Below, one piece after another: positions 1 through 8,293 of a DNA stretch of 64,000 bases. The notes under the pieces are model-generated. The model was not told the DNA's origin. It worked only from the letters and a program-made list of their open reading frames with translations, and made no database searches. The position numbers and the translations under genes are program-made. Within the stretch, counting starts at the first letter, position 1. Every line of letters begins with the position of its first letter. Source of the DNA: Alphaproteobacteria bacterium (lineage in GTDB: Bacteria > Pseudomonadota > Alphaproteobacteria > GCA-2731375); NCBI GenBank assembly GCA_016776605.1, contig JADHTB010000001.1, forward strand, positions 310,001-374,000, read 5' to 3'.

Positions 1-1
1 T

Positions 2-607
2 TGGGCGGGCTATTACCTGCACACCGGCAACATTGCCTTGGCACAGCTGGAACTGGATGGTTTTGCCGTCAAGGCCGGCGGATTGTCGGAGCGCTATGCC
101 CTATCGCCGCCGGGGATCTTTGCCAATGACCCCGATTGGACGTCTGATATCAAATACTTGCCCGTGGCCGCCACGGCGGCATTGGCGGCAAGCGATACAG
201 GCGATGTCAAAAAAACCGAGTCCCTGTTGGCCCCGGTTCGCACACGAATGGGCAATATGCGGCGGCGCAATGGACTGTTTCTATTCGCGGACTGCATAGA
301 TGCGGCCAACGGCGCGTTTGACCGGCTTTGGCGCGTTCGCCACCAACCCCCGGATTTCACCAAGCCGGCGCAGGTTGATGAAATGCGCCAGGATCTAGCG
401 GTAACACTCTATTGGTACCGCCGTTGTCACGCAGAGGCACCGGCAGCGGCCCGCGACAATCAACAATTTCAGCGCTTGATGGAGGATTCCGTGCGCTCCC
501 TAAGCTTGATATGGGAGGCGGCGCGCAACAAAAACAGCCGGCGGATCATCAACATTTTGCGCGAAGTACGGTCCGCCGACCGCCTGTTATATCTGAATTT
601 CTATTGA
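2..607 (+). CDS. Hypothetical protein, C-terminal part (5' end outside window)
   Basis: The frame is open from the first bases of the window, so the gene starts upstream; about 201 residues are visible, ending in a TGA at 605-607. I do not recognise the family. The visible part is mostly helical-looking, with tryptophan and arginine scattered along it, no CxxCH heme motif, no obvious membrane segment and a basic C-terminal third. It converges on the sox operon with only 15 bases between stops. Position beside soxV suggests, but does not show, a link with sulfur oxidation. Confidence 0.6.
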   Translation, partial: WAGYYLHTGNIALAQLELDGFAVKAGGLSERYALSPPGIFANDPDWTSDIKYLPVAATAALAASDTGDVKKTESLLAPVRTRMGNMRRRNGLFLFADCIDAANGAFDRLWRVRHQPPDFTKPAQVDEMRQDLAVTLYWYRRCHAEAPAAARDNQQFQRLMEDSVRSLSLIWEAARNKNSRRIINILREVRSADRLLYLNFY

Positions 608-622
608 AGCGGCCGTAGGCGA

Positions 623-1366
623 TCAGCCAATCCGGCCCAGGACAGGCACTGCTTCCAACAGCCAATAGGCCAGTGCGGAAAATGTTCCACTTAGGAAAAG
701 CAAACCGGTCGCCACCAGCAGGGCGCCAATGCCCCGTTCGATCCAAACCATTCGACTGCGAAAACGCACCATCAAGGCCATGAAGGGTTTCATCATCGCC
801 GCGGCGATCAGAAAAGGCAGGCCAAGACCCAGGGAATAGACGGTGAGGAGACTGACGCCATAACTCACCGAACTCTCACCACCGGCCACCATTAGAATGG
901 CCGCCAGAACCGGACCCACGCATGGCGTCCAGCCAAAAGCAAAAGCCAGGCCAATCATATAGGCGCCGATCCACCCGGCCGGCCGGTTCGGACCCCGAAA
1001 GCGGACGTCACGGTTCAAGAAGGCAAATTTGAAGACGCCCAGAAAATGCAAACCAAGCAGAATGATAACCACGCCGGCGATCTTGGATAACAGATCGATA
1101 TTGTCCGCCAGCAACTCGCCCAACAGACTTGCGGTCGCCCCCAGGGTGATGAACACGGTGGAGAAGCCAAGCACGAACAGCAGAGCCGTAAACATGACCC
1201 GGCGCCACAGTCTGCGGTCCACCTGCTCATCGCCGGTAATTTGTTCCAGCGAGACGCCGCCTAAAAAACACAGATAGGGCGGCACCAGCGGCAGCACGCA
1301 AGGCGATAGAAAGCTGAGGACACCGGCAGCAAAGGCCCCGGCAAAGGAAACGTCGAACCCGCCCAC
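623..1366 (-). CDS. soxV: SoxV/CcdA-type thiol-disulfide electron transporter
   Basis: A 247-residue polytopic membrane protein of the DsbD transmembrane-domain/CcdA family. It moves reducing equivalents from cytoplasmic thioredoxin to periplasmic thioredoxin-like partners; in Sox systems SoxV reduces SoxW, which keeps the SoxY carrier cysteine usable. The two family cysteines are visible as SPCVLP (Cys23) and TPCVGP (Cys149), in membrane segments followed by proline. About six hydrophobic segments are seen. The GTG start overlaps the soxB stop by one base (TAGTG), so it is the last, translationally coupled gene of the soxXYZAB operon. The context favours soxV over a general ccdA. Confidence 0.87.
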   Translation of the reverse strand: MGGFDVSFAGAFAAGVLSFLSPCVLPLVPPYLCFLGGVSLEQITGDEQVDRRLWRRVMFTALLFVLGFSTVFITLGATASLLGELLADNIDLLSKIAGVVIILLGLHFLGVFKFAFLNRDVRFRGPNRPAGWIGAYMIGLAFAFGWTPCVGPVLAAILMVAGGESSVSYGVSLLTVYSLGLGLPFLIAAAMMKPFMALMVRFRSRMVWIERGIGALLVATGLLFLSGTFSALAYWLLEAVPVLGRIG

Positions 1367-3051
1367 TATTCCGCCACCGTCACGTTATTGTGCCCACCGG
1401 CGGGTATCTGTTTCCTGGCCGCGATATAATCGGTGACCAGGTCATAGATCGCCGGGCCCTCGGCATCGGGATTGACCGAGGCCCAGCCGGCGACGGCGTA
1501 TTCCTTCGATGCTTCGATCCGCGCGCCGGTTTTCAATAATGTCATGCCTGATATGCGCTGGCCGATCGCCTTGTTAATGTCCATGTGGTAACTCATGCCA
1601 CCGACCCGAACCATGTCGCCGCCCTGTTGATAATATGGATCGGGATTGAAAAGATTGTCGGCAACATCCTCCAGCACCTCTTTCAAAAAGGCGCCGGTCA
1701 TATTGTTGCGATAAGCCGTCGGATAGGTGATGGCGGTTTGGCTATAGACATCTTCGACCGTGATCTCCTGGCCCGGCAAAAGGCTCGCCCCCCAGCGAAA
1801 ACCCGGCGAAAGCGCAATTTCCGCGTCCCGGCGTTCCAATAGCGCGTCACAAATCAGATCATCGAAGGTGCCGTTAAGATTGCCCCGGCGGTACAATAGG
1901 CCCTCGGTCTTGCCCAGGACCCTGGTCAATTCCTTTTCATAGGGGGCACGGGTTTTGGCGATCACCGCGGCGATTTCCGGATCCGGCGTAATCGCGTCGG
2001 CAAACACCGGAATAAGGCGAAAGCCATAATCCACCACCCTGCCCCCCTTCACCTCTACATCAAGGCGGGCGAGAAACTTGCCGTGGGAACCCGAGGCGAT
2101 CATCAGGGTATCGCCGATTTTAACAATTGCGGGAACCGCATCATGGGTGTGGCCAGAGAACAGCACATCAATCCCCTTGACCCGGCCAGCCAGTTTTTTA
2201 TCGACGTCGAAGCCGTTATGGCTCAACAGAACTACCAGATCAGCGCCGCCGTCGCGGGCCTGCCGCACGCGCTTGGCCAGCAGCTGTTCGCGGATACCGA
2301 ATGACCAATCAGGTATCAGGTATCGTGGATTGGCCACCGGGGTATAGGGAAACGCCTGTCCGATGACGGCAACCTTGACGCCACCGCGTTCGAAAGTCTG
2401 CGTCGCCTGGAAAACGTCTTCTTCCCATTCGGTGTCGCGGACATTGCCAGCCAGGAAGGCGAAGTTGAGCTGGTCTTTCAGTTCTTTCACCCGATCGGTG
2501 CCATAGGTGAATTCCCAGTGCGCCGTCATGGCATCAACCCCCATGGCGTTCATAACCTCGACCATGTCCGCGCCCCTGGTCTTGAGCGCGGTGTAGGAGC
2601 CTTGCCAGGTGTCGCCACCATCCAGCAGCAAGGTGCGTCCAGGACGCTCGGCCCGGATCGCCTTGATCAGGGTGGCCATGCGGTCCATCCCGCCGATACG
2701 GCCGTAAGAGCGGGCCAGCGCGGTAAAATCCTCGCTGCTGAAGGCGTAGGCCGCCGGTGATCCGGACGACAGGCCAAAATGGGTGAGTAAATCGCGCCCG
2801 GTAATATGGGGCGGCCGACCCTTGGCGGCGCCAACACCAAGGTTGACCGAAGGTTCCCGATAAAATAACGGCACCAGTTGGGCGTGGCAGTCGGTGAAAT
2901 TGAGCAGCGTAACCTGACCGACCGGCGTGAATGCCAGCAGATCGTCCTGCGAAATTCTCTGTGCCGCGGCAAGCCGCGAGATTGGGGCGAGGCCTCCCGT
3001 CAGGGCGGCCGTGGCAGCCGTGACCTGGAGAAACTGACGGCGATCCAACAT
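1366..3051 (-). CDS. soxB: Thiosulfohydrolase SoxB
   Basis: Periplasmic dimanganese hydrolase that releases sulfate from the S-sulfonate on the SoxY carrier. It has 561 residues, the normal SoxB length. A Tat signal is present (DRRQFLQV, then an alanine-rich stretch to about residue 30). The metallophosphoesterase motifs are in order: FTDCHAQL (Asp54, His56), DGGDTWQGS, LSHNGFD and FSGHTHD, followed by a 5'-nucleotidase-type C-terminal domain. A purine-rich AGAGGG lies about 10 bases before the ATG. It follows soxA after a 177-base gap that contains a 63-bp palindromic element, the largest gap inside this operon. Confidence 0.95.
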   Translation of the reverse strand: MLDRRQFLQVTAATAALTGGLAPISRLAAAQRISQDDLLAFTPVGQVTLLNFTDCHAQLVPLFYREPSVNLGVGAAKGRPPHITGRDLLTHFGLSSGSPAAYAFSSEDFTALARSYGRIGGMDRMATLIKAIRAERPGRTLLLDGGDTWQGSYTALKTRGADMVEVMNAMGVDAMTAHWEFTYGTDRVKELKDQLNFAFLAGNVRDTEWEEDVFQATQTFERGGVKVAVIGQAFPYTPVANPRYLIPDWSFGIREQLLAKRVRQARDGGADLVVLLSHNGFDVDKKLAGRVKGIDVLFSGHTHDAVPAIVKIGDTLMIASGSHGKFLARLDVEVKGGRVVDYGFRLIPVFADAITPDPEIAAVIAKTRAPYEKELTRVLGKTEGLLYRRGNLNGTFDDLICDALLERRDAEIALSPGFRWGASLLPGQEITVEDVYSQTAITYPTAYRNNMTGAFLKEVLEDVADNLFNPDPYYQQGGDMVRVGGMSYHMDINKAIGQRISGMTLLKTGARIEASKEYAVAGWASVNPDAEGPAIYDLVTDYIAARKQIPAGGHNNVTVAE

Positions 3052-3105
3052 ATAGCGGCCCTCTATTCAGGGATCAGGATACGAATGCGCTCAGACGCTT
3101 AACAG

Positions 3106-3168
3106 TAGAGCAATTGAACCAATCACTTAAGTCGCGAGAGCGACTCCAATTAATTGAAAATTGCTCTA
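3106..3168. repeat. 63-bp interrupted palindrome, copy 1 (soxA-soxB gap)
   Basis: Perfect 10-bp outer arms (tagagcaatt at 3106-3115 and its complement at 3159-3168) enclose a second perfect 6-bp hairpin (agtcgc 3130-3135, gaga loop, gcgact 3140-3145). A second element of exactly 63 bp with the same outer arms lies at 59964-60026. I count 44 of 63 positions identical, and the inner stems differ in sequence yet both pair. This one sits within the sox operon, so it would be transcribed between soxA and soxB. Confidence 0.85.
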
Positions 3169-3228
3169 GATATAAAAAGGGGATGCGAGCCTATATCGCA
3201 CCCCCTATTTCTTGAAACCGGCAATCGG

Positions 3229-4053
3229 TCAGTTGCGAACCGCCGGTGTTTCAATTGGCAAGCCCCGGCCGCGCCAGCCAACATACAATTCCAGATTGAC
3301 ATATTCATCGGAACCATAGCCATAAGGCTTCGCGCGCACGTTCTTGTTGCAGCCCCGGAAACGGCGGTGTATCGAACCAAGTTTTTGCCATTTCAGGCGA
3401 TACAGCGGAAAGCCGGTGCTTTGCCCCTCGCTGAGCAGGTTGGCCCGCGCCATATTGCCGGCGTTGTCTTCGTGGCAGTTCTTGCAGGCCATATTCAATT
3501 GGCCACGGCGCTCGTTAAAAAACGCCTTGCCCTTCTCAAAAAATGGCGCGGCCGCGCCATCGACCTTAACGTTCATCGCCATGCCACGGGACTGGCTATT
3601 TACGTATGCCGTCATGGACAGCATCTGGCTCGATTCCCATTTAAAGGGTTTCGCCTGCATCTGCTTGACACGACAGATATTGATCTGCTGTTCGGTGCTT
3701 TTCATTTTGCCCAGCGATTTGTCGTACGCCGGATAACGGGTTGCCACGCCCTTCATGGTATCAGCCGCGTCATCATGGCAGGTCGAGCAGGATTTTCCGG
3801 CGGCGCCTTCCGCTGTTGACCAAAGCGCCTCGCCCTGGTCTATCCAGATATACGCCGGATTTGCAAAATCATCGTCCTGCATGGCGCGGGTTTCCTTGGC
3901 GGCATAGGTATAGCCGCTACTGCGGTCACCAGCCCGGTATTTGTCGTCGCTCCCGGCATTGGCGATAGAACCGCCTAGACCAACGCCGATCAGCGCCATA
4001 ATTATCGTACCCAAGCGCAAATGCCGTTTTAAGCCCTGTTGTTCGATGCCCAT
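3229..4053 (-). CDS. soxA: Diheme cytochrome SoxA
   Basis: Subunit of the periplasmic SoxAX complex, which oxidatively couples thiosulfate to the SoxY cysteine. I place the start at 4053 (274 residues) because AAGGAAGAA lies just upstream; the open frame extends 15 codons further without a ribosome site. A signal peptide covers about residues 10-33. Two c-type heme sites are present, CSTCH (Cys89-His93) and CKNCH (Cys190-His194), so this is a diheme SoxA and not the monoheme form. Cys235 in the RGCN-x3-R context matches the active-site cysteine that carries the persulfide and ligates heme. Cys127 is an extra cysteine. Operon with soxXYZ upstream. Confidence 0.93.
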   Translation of the reverse strand: MGIEQQGLKRHLRLGTIIMALIGVGLGGSIANAGSDDKYRAGDRSSGYTYAAKETRAMQDDDFANPAYIWIDQGEALWSTAEGAAGKSCSTCHDDAADTMKGVATRYPAYDKSLGKMKSTEQQINICRVKQMQAKPFKWESSQMLSMTAYVNSQSRGMAMNVKVDGAAAPFFEKGKAFFNERRGQLNMACKNCHEDNAGNMARANLLSEGQSTGFPLYRLKWQKLGSIHRRFRGCNKNVRAKPYGYGSDEYVNLELYVGWRGRGLPIETPAVRN

Positions 4054-4099
4054 TTTTGCGTTCTTCCTTTTTATTATCTTTACAGCCCCACCCTGCACA

Positions 4100-4429
4100 T
4101 CAATTGACGGTTATGGATGCCGTTTTCTCGACGGTCTTGCCATTATCGTCGGTCCATTTGAAGGCGAGCTCGCCGCTCTTATCCGCCTTGACGAAAAACG
4201 CCAGGTACGGATTGGCGGATATTGACGGAAACCAGTCGCAGTCGATCACCATGTCGCCGTTATAGGTGCAGGTAAAATTGTTGATGATCATCCGCGGGAT
4301 CTTGGCGCCGGTTTTTTTGTTCTTGCGTTGACCGGATTCCATCTTGTGCGAGATCAGCGTCTTGACCTGGAAAATCTCGCCCTTCTTGGCGGATTTAGGC
4401 ACCTTTACGCGCGCTTTGCTTTTAGCCAT
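4100..4429 (-). CDS. soxZ: Sulfur carrier partner SoxZ
   Basis: SoxZ pairs with SoxY in the periplasm and presents its swinging arm to SoxAX and SoxB. The 109-residue length is normal for the family. It opens with a lysine-rich segment (AKSKARVKVPKSAKKGE), has the family sequence KTLISHKMESGQRK near residues 25-38, and an immunoglobulin-like beta-strand pattern. No signal peptide is seen; SoxZ is normally exported together with the Tat-bearing SoxY. GGGAG lies about 10 bases before the ATG. It is 23 bases after soxY and 46 before soxA. Confidence 0.95.
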   Translation of the reverse strand: MAKSKARVKVPKSAKKGEIFQVKTLISHKMESGQRKNKKTGAKIPRMIINNFTCTYNGDMVIDCDWFPSISANPYLAFFVKADKSGELAFKWTDDNGKTVEKTASITVN

Positions 4430-4452
4430 TTTTATAACTCCCTATTCTCAAC

Positions 4453-4932
4453 TCAGCCGCCGCAGCCGCCAATCGTTACCTTGACCTCGGTCTTGGCCAT
4501 GTAAACCGAGCCGTCGCTCATCTCGGCCACCGCGATAATGTTCTGGGTTTTGGCCAGGCGCATCCGCGTGGCGGCCTTGGCCCGCCCCGATGCCGGCGAA
4601 AAACGTATGCTGGCCACGGATGGCTCTGGATTGCCTTCGGCAAAAAGATGCACAGCCTTGACGTGATCGGCACCGATCATGGGGCTTTGCACTTCAAAGC
4701 CTACGGGTACCGTGTTGCCGTTTTCGGCAATTTGCGGCAGTTCCAGCGTAATGCGGCCCTGCTGCAGGGTCTTACTGCCGATAATTTTCTTGATCGCGGC
4801 GGCCGTCGATGCGGCATCGGCGGCGGCCAAATTCGGCAGCAGGGACGATGCGACAAAGGCGGCAGCGCCGGCGCCACTCAGGCGCAAGACGTCACGCCGA
4901 CTAAGTGCCGTCATGTTTACTTTCCTCAACAT
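4453..4932 (-). CDS. soxY: Sulfur carrier protein SoxY
   Basis: SoxY carries sulfur intermediates covalently on the cysteine of its C-terminal arm. The protein is 159 residues and ends in IGGCGG with Cys157, the diagnostic carrier motif. The N-terminus has a twin-arginine signal (SRRDVLRLSG, residues 11-20) followed by an alanine-rich hydrophobic run to about residue 41. GAGG lies about 7 bases before the ATG at 4932, which supports this start over the methionine six codons later. It lies 30 bases after soxX. Confidence 0.95.
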   Translation of the reverse strand: MLRKVNMTALSRRDVLRLSGAGAAAFVASSLLPNLAAADAASTAAAIKKIIGSKTLQQGRITLELPQIAENGNTVPVGFEVQSPMIGADHVKAVHLFAEGNPEPSVASIRFSPASGRAKAATRMRLAKTQNIIAVAEMSDGSVYMAKTEVKVTIGGCGG

Positions 4933-4962
4933 GCTTTTACCTCAATGGTTTGGTGTGATCGG

Positions 4963-5436
4963 CTACTTCAGCGTCAGTAGATAGGCGAGGATATCCTCGA
5001 CCTCCTGCGCCTTCAGCACCGTCTTGTCCTTGAATTTTTTCAGGACGCGATGCAGACCGGCGGTACGATAAAATGCCGGCATGATAGTGTCTTTATTGAC
5101 GATGGTGGCATCCACCAGACGCAACCGAAGTTCGCCGGCACTGTAACGGCTTGCCACGCCGGCCAGGTCGGGGCCGATGTTGCCGTGGAACGACTGTTCC
5201 GGTATCGGCATGGCGTGGCAGGCAAGGCAGTTGCCTTTTTTTCGATGAATCGCCAGCCCGCGGCCCTTGGCCGCATCGCCCGGTTTTCCGGTCAGGGATT
5301 TCGCTATGCTCTCCCCACCCGTGACTTCATACTTGACCAACGCCACTCCGGCATCGGCCACAACCGGCATCGCGGCGGCCATGGCCACCACCGCAACCGC
5401 CATCGCGGATCTCAATACGGATATTCTAAAATTCAC
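4963..5436 (-). CDS. soxX: Monoheme cytochrome SoxX
   Basis: Small electron-accepting subunit of SoxAX. The 157-residue product has a signal peptide (about residues 1-29), one c-type heme site CLACH (Cys70, Cys73, His74) and a methionine (Met119, in TIMPAFYR) in the expected place of the axial ligand. Start is a GTG at 5436 with GGGGGAAG upstream. It is the first gene of the soxXYZAB-V operon; a plausible promoter lies at 5522-5550 on this strand. Confidence 0.92.
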   Translation of the reverse strand: MNFRISVLRSAMAVAVVAMAAAMPVVADAGVALVKYEVTGGESIAKSLTGKPGDAAKGRGLAIHRKKGNCLACHAMPIPEQSFHGNIGPDLAGVASRYSAGELRLRLVDATIVNKDTIMPAFYRTAGLHRVLKKFKDKTVLKAQEVEDILAYLLTLK

Positions 5437-5521
5437 GACTGCTTCCCCCTCGTATCACCATCGGCCAAACGCTCAGGACGTCCGACGCTGCGTCTCCCGG
5501 GCTCCTTGATTGGGAGCTCCT

Positions 5522-5550
5522 ATTATTTTTTTTGGATTCATTCTTCGCAA
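5522..5550 (-). promoter_or_regulatory. Candidate promoter of soxXYZABV
   Basis: Reading the minus strand, TTGCGA (complement of 5545-5550) is followed after 17 bases by AATAAT (complement of 5522-5527), a five-of-six match to a -10 box. It lies about 90 bases before the soxX start codon. A 13-base palindrome overlaps the -35 (next entry). The match is by eye; no start site is known. Confidence 0.4.
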
Positions 5551-5558
5551 TAATTGCG
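5546..5558. promoter_or_regulatory. Palindrome over the sox -35, possible operator
   Basis: Perfect 6-base arms around one central base (cgcaat-a-attgcg). It overlaps the proposed soxX -35 and lies in the divergent soxX/soxW region, a normal place for a sox repressor site. No regulator of the SoxR/ArsR type is encoded in the window, so the binding protein is unknown. Confidence 0.35.
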
Positions 5559-5726
5559 GCATGCCAGCAAATGACTGCTTACCTGCCAAAAGCGATCAGT
5601 TTTATTATTTTGCATAATATGCATTTTTTGGCAAGTATGAATCTGCTTACATTGCAACCACTGAATTGAACCGCAGCATTGCTCCAGCGGAAAGCGGCTG
5701 CGGGTTCACGGATTATGGAGAGCGAC

Positions 5727-6380
5727 ATGCTGATCTGCCGGCGCGTATGGTTACCAATGCTAACCCTGTGCCTTACCGTTCTGTTGGCCTCAATGACCAC
5801 CACGGCCGGTCTGCATGCGGCGGGGGGCAAAAAATTGCCCGAGGCGGAGGTCAATGACGAGGGCCTGCATGTCCAACCGTGGTTTCTGGATTCCTTTCTC
5901 GACCTGCGCGAAGACGCGGCCGAGGCGGCGGCGGCGAACAAACAATTGGTGATATTTTGGGAGCAACGCGGCTGCCCCTATTGTGCTGAGATGCACCGGG
6001 TCAATCTGCGCATTCCCGAAACGGTCGATTACATCACCAGGCACTTCGTGGTTTTGCAACTCAATCTATGGGGCGACCGCAAGGTCACGGATTTTGACGG
6101 CGAGGTGTTGAGTGAAAAAAAGCTGGCGCGCAAATGGCGGGTGCAGTTCACGCCGACGATCAACTATCTGCCCAAGGCCATGCCCGCCAATCAGCAAAAC
6201 GCCGGCCACGATTTAGAGGTCTGGCGCCTGATGGGTTATTGGAAGCCCTTTCATTTCCATCACAGCTTCGTCTACGTGCGCGAAAAGGGTTATGACAGTC
6301 AGCCCAATTTTCAGCGCTGGCTGCAAACCAAGGCGGAGGCGCTGCGGGCACAAGGCAAGGACGTCAAACTCTGGGACTAG
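5727..6380 (+). CDS. soxW: Periplasmic thioredoxin SoxW
   Basis: Thioredoxin-fold protein that receives electrons from SoxV and keeps the Sox carrier reduced. ATG at 5727 gives 217 residues and has GGAGAG immediately upstream; an ATG four codons earlier lacks a good site. A signal peptide spans about residues 1-31. The redox motif is WEQRGCPYC (Cys83, Cys86), and a second SoxW-type stretch (RVQFTPTINYLPK) holds the cis-proline region. It is divergent from soxX, and its end overlaps the end of the downstream convergent transporter gene by four bases. Confidence 0.88.
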   Translation: MLICRRVWLPMLTLCLTVLLASMTTTAGLHAAGGKKLPEAEVNDEGLHVQPWFLDSFLDLREDAAEAAAANKQLVIFWEQRGCPYCAEMHRVNLRIPETVDYITRHFVVLQLNLWGDRKVTDFDGEVLSEKKLARKWRVQFTPTINYLPKAMPANQQNAGHDLEVWRLMGYWKPFHFHHSFVYVREKGYDSQPNFQRWLQTKAEALRAQGKDVKLWD

Positions 6381-7468
6381 CTGCGCCCCACCAGGGCGGC
6401 AATGGCACCGCCAAGGCTGCCTTCTTCCTGATATTTAAGACCGAGCAGACCGCCGACAATAATCGCGGCGATGGCGATCAATGACCCCAGCGACAATGTC
6501 GACATTCCCGTTATGCCCTGGCCGATGGTGCAGCCAAGTGCAAGGACACCGCCCGTCCCCATCAGCGCCGCGCCCACCAGATGGCGCAGCATGTCGTCAG
6601 CATCAGTAAAACTTTCAATATGGAATTCACGCCGCGCCACTGCCGAAAGGAAGGCACCGACGACGATGCCGCCGACGGCGGCTATGCCGAAGTTGATGCT
6701 CGCGCCGGTAAACGTCATCAGATATTGCAGTGACTCGCCGATTGGTGCGACGAAGGTCATGGAGGTCAAGGGCACCGGATCGAATTCATCGGCGCCAACG
6801 ACACCGGTCACAACCCAGGCGGCCGCAACCAACAGGCCAACCACAAGGCCGGCGCCGATATCTCGCGGCGAACGGCGAAAGCCGGCATCCTTGAAACAGA
6901 AGATCGCCAAGCCGCCCGCGATAATGACGGCAAGGGCAATGCGGGCGGGGATAACAGGGGCGCCCAGGGCCGCTAGCAATTCCGGCATGCCCTGATTGCC
7001 AGCGCCCCAACCGCTGACATCGGTCATGCTGAATGCCTGCAATTGCACCCGCGCCAGACCTATCAGGCCACGCAGGGTCATATAGGCGAACATCCCCAAT
7101 ACCAGAACGACAACGATCGACTTCAAATTACCGCCGCCCAAACGCACCAAAGTCTTGTTGGCGCAACCACCCGCCAGCGTCATGCCAAATCCGAACATCA
7201 AGCCGCCGATGATGGCGCCCAGCCAGCCCAGGTTCACGCTGCGATAGATCGAACCGCTTAAATCGACAACGCCGAATAATTCCAGGCCCTGGCTGGTCAG
7301 CATGGCCACGGCGATTGCCAGCATCCAGGCGCGAAACCGGTTCCAATCGCCGATGAAGACAACATCCGATAACGCACCCATGGTGCAAAAATTAGTGCGT
7401 TGCGCCGTGATGCCGAACAGACCGCCAAGAACAAAGGCCAAAATCGCGACTTGCGTGTTTATGGACAT
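6377..7468 (-). CDS. YeeE/YedE-family sulfur compound transporter (SoxT/TsuA-like)
   Basis: Polytopic inner-membrane protein built of two YeeE/YedE repeats. Members transport thiosulfate or other sulfur species, and related SoxT proteins are found in sox clusters. Conserved cysteines occur in RTNFCTMG near the N-terminus, GGCANKTL at the end of the first repeat and ALGCTIGQG in the second; the TsuA thiosulfate channel uses cysteines in such positions. I choose the ATG at 7468 (363 residues, GGAAG two to three bases upstream, a tight spacing). The frame stays open another 25 codons to 7543, so the start is uncertain. It is divergent from the soxS-like gene. Confidence 0.85.
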   Translation of the reverse strand: MSINTQVAILAFVLGGLFGITAQRTNFCTMGALSDVVFIGDWNRFRAWMLAIAVAMLTSQGLELFGVVDLSGSIYRSVNLGWLGAIIGGLMFGFGMTLAGGCANKTLVRLGGGNLKSIVVVLVLGMFAYMTLRGLIGLARVQLQAFSMTDVSGWGAGNQGMPELLAALGAPVIPARIALAVIIAGGLAIFCFKDAGFRRSPRDIGAGLVVGLLVAAAWVVTGVVGADEFDPVPLTSMTFVAPIGESLQYLMTFTGASINFGIAAVGGIVVGAFLSAVARREFHIESFTDADDMLRHLVGAALMGTGGVLALGCTIGQGITGMSTLSLGSLIAIAAIIVGGLLGLKYQEEGSLGGAIAALVGRS

Positions 7469-7638
7469 ATCTTCCAGCACTACCGGTCCTCCAGCAACCA
7501 TCAGGCGCGCGGCGCGGGGCACCGCTAAAAATCCAGGATGCATTAGTTGAATTTAACAATTGAAGTCAAGCAACCGGCCCGAGACCTAACGCATTCCACC
7601 GTTTAAAAATCTGCTAGCGAATTTGTGAATGGACCTAT

Positions 7639-7668
7639 TTGACATATTCAATTATCGTTAAGTGAATA
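7639..7668 (+). promoter_or_regulatory. Candidate promoter/operator for the soxS-like gene
   Basis: A perfect TTGACA (7639-7644) is followed directly by an inverted repeat, tattca (7645-7650) and tgaata (7663-7668), with 12 bases between arms. The right arm falls where a -10 box would be, though it matches that consensus poorly. The arrangement resembles a repressor site laid over a promoter. It is in the divergent region between the YeeE transporter and the soxS-like gene. Confidence 0.4.
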
Positions 7669-7714
7669 AACCGCGCCCATTGAGGCCGGATAAGCGGAGG
7701 AAAACGATTCTATC

Positions 7715-8293
7715 GTGAGCATGCCAAACTGGTTTCAGTGGTATTGTCGAAAGGGACACGGTCAATACAAATTGGGCCGGCCGCACGGCGTGCGGCGCGG
7801 GCGTTTGTTCGGCATATTGGCCAGCCTATTCACCAGTCTTTTCACCAGTCTTTTCATTGTTGCCGCCGGCCACGCGCCGGCTCAGGCAGCGGAATTGATC
7901 ATGTTCGAAAGCGCTTCCTGCACCTGGTGCGAGACATGGGATAGAGAAATCGCCCCGACATATCCAAAGACCACGGAGGCGCGGATCGCACCGCTACGCC
8001 GCGTCGATATCGATGACCAGCGGCCGGCGGACCTGTTGGAGCTTAGGTCGGTGATTTATACGCCGACCTTCGTGTTGATGCATGCGGGCAAAGAAATCGG
8101 CCGCATTCAAGGTTATCCCGGCGAGGATTTTTTCTGGGCGCTATTGGATGAATTGATCGGCAAGCTGCCCAGAGCGCTGCCCGGAACCCAAAAAGGCACA
8201 CAGCTTTCATCGAACGACCGTGCAGGACAAAACGTTGCCTGCCGCACCACCCCTAAACCGGATACGAACCGAAGGAGGAGGATATTATGTTGA
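7715..8293 (+). CDS. soxS: SoxS-like periplasmic thioredoxin
   Basis: A 192-residue thioredoxin-fold protein with a basic N-terminus and one hydrophobic export segment (about residues 31-58). The redox motif is SCTWC (Cys69, Cys72) and the cis-proline is in YTPTF. SoxS in Paracoccus reactivates SoxYZ by reducing the mixed disulfide on SoxY; the same role is inferred here. The export segment contains a 12-base tandem duplication encoding TSLFTSLF. The start is GTG 7715 or ATG 7721. The last 40 residues are polar and probably disordered. Its end overlaps the next start by 7 bases, so the two are coupled. Confidence 0.72.
   Translation: MSMPNWFQWYCRKGHGQYKLGRPHGVRRGRLFGILASLFTSLFTSLFIVAAGHAPAQAAELIMFESASCTWCETWDREIAPTYPKTTEARIAPLRRVDIDDQRPADLLELRSVIYTPTFVLMHAGKEIGRIQGYPGEDFFWALLDELIGKLPRALPGTQKGTQLSSNDRAGQNVACRTTPKPDTNRRRRILC

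Noticed and set aside
7830-7860. Tandem 12-base repeats, first thought to be a repeat array
   Set aside because: It is only a two-copy duplication inside the export segment of the soxS-like gene; no spacers and no CRISPR features.
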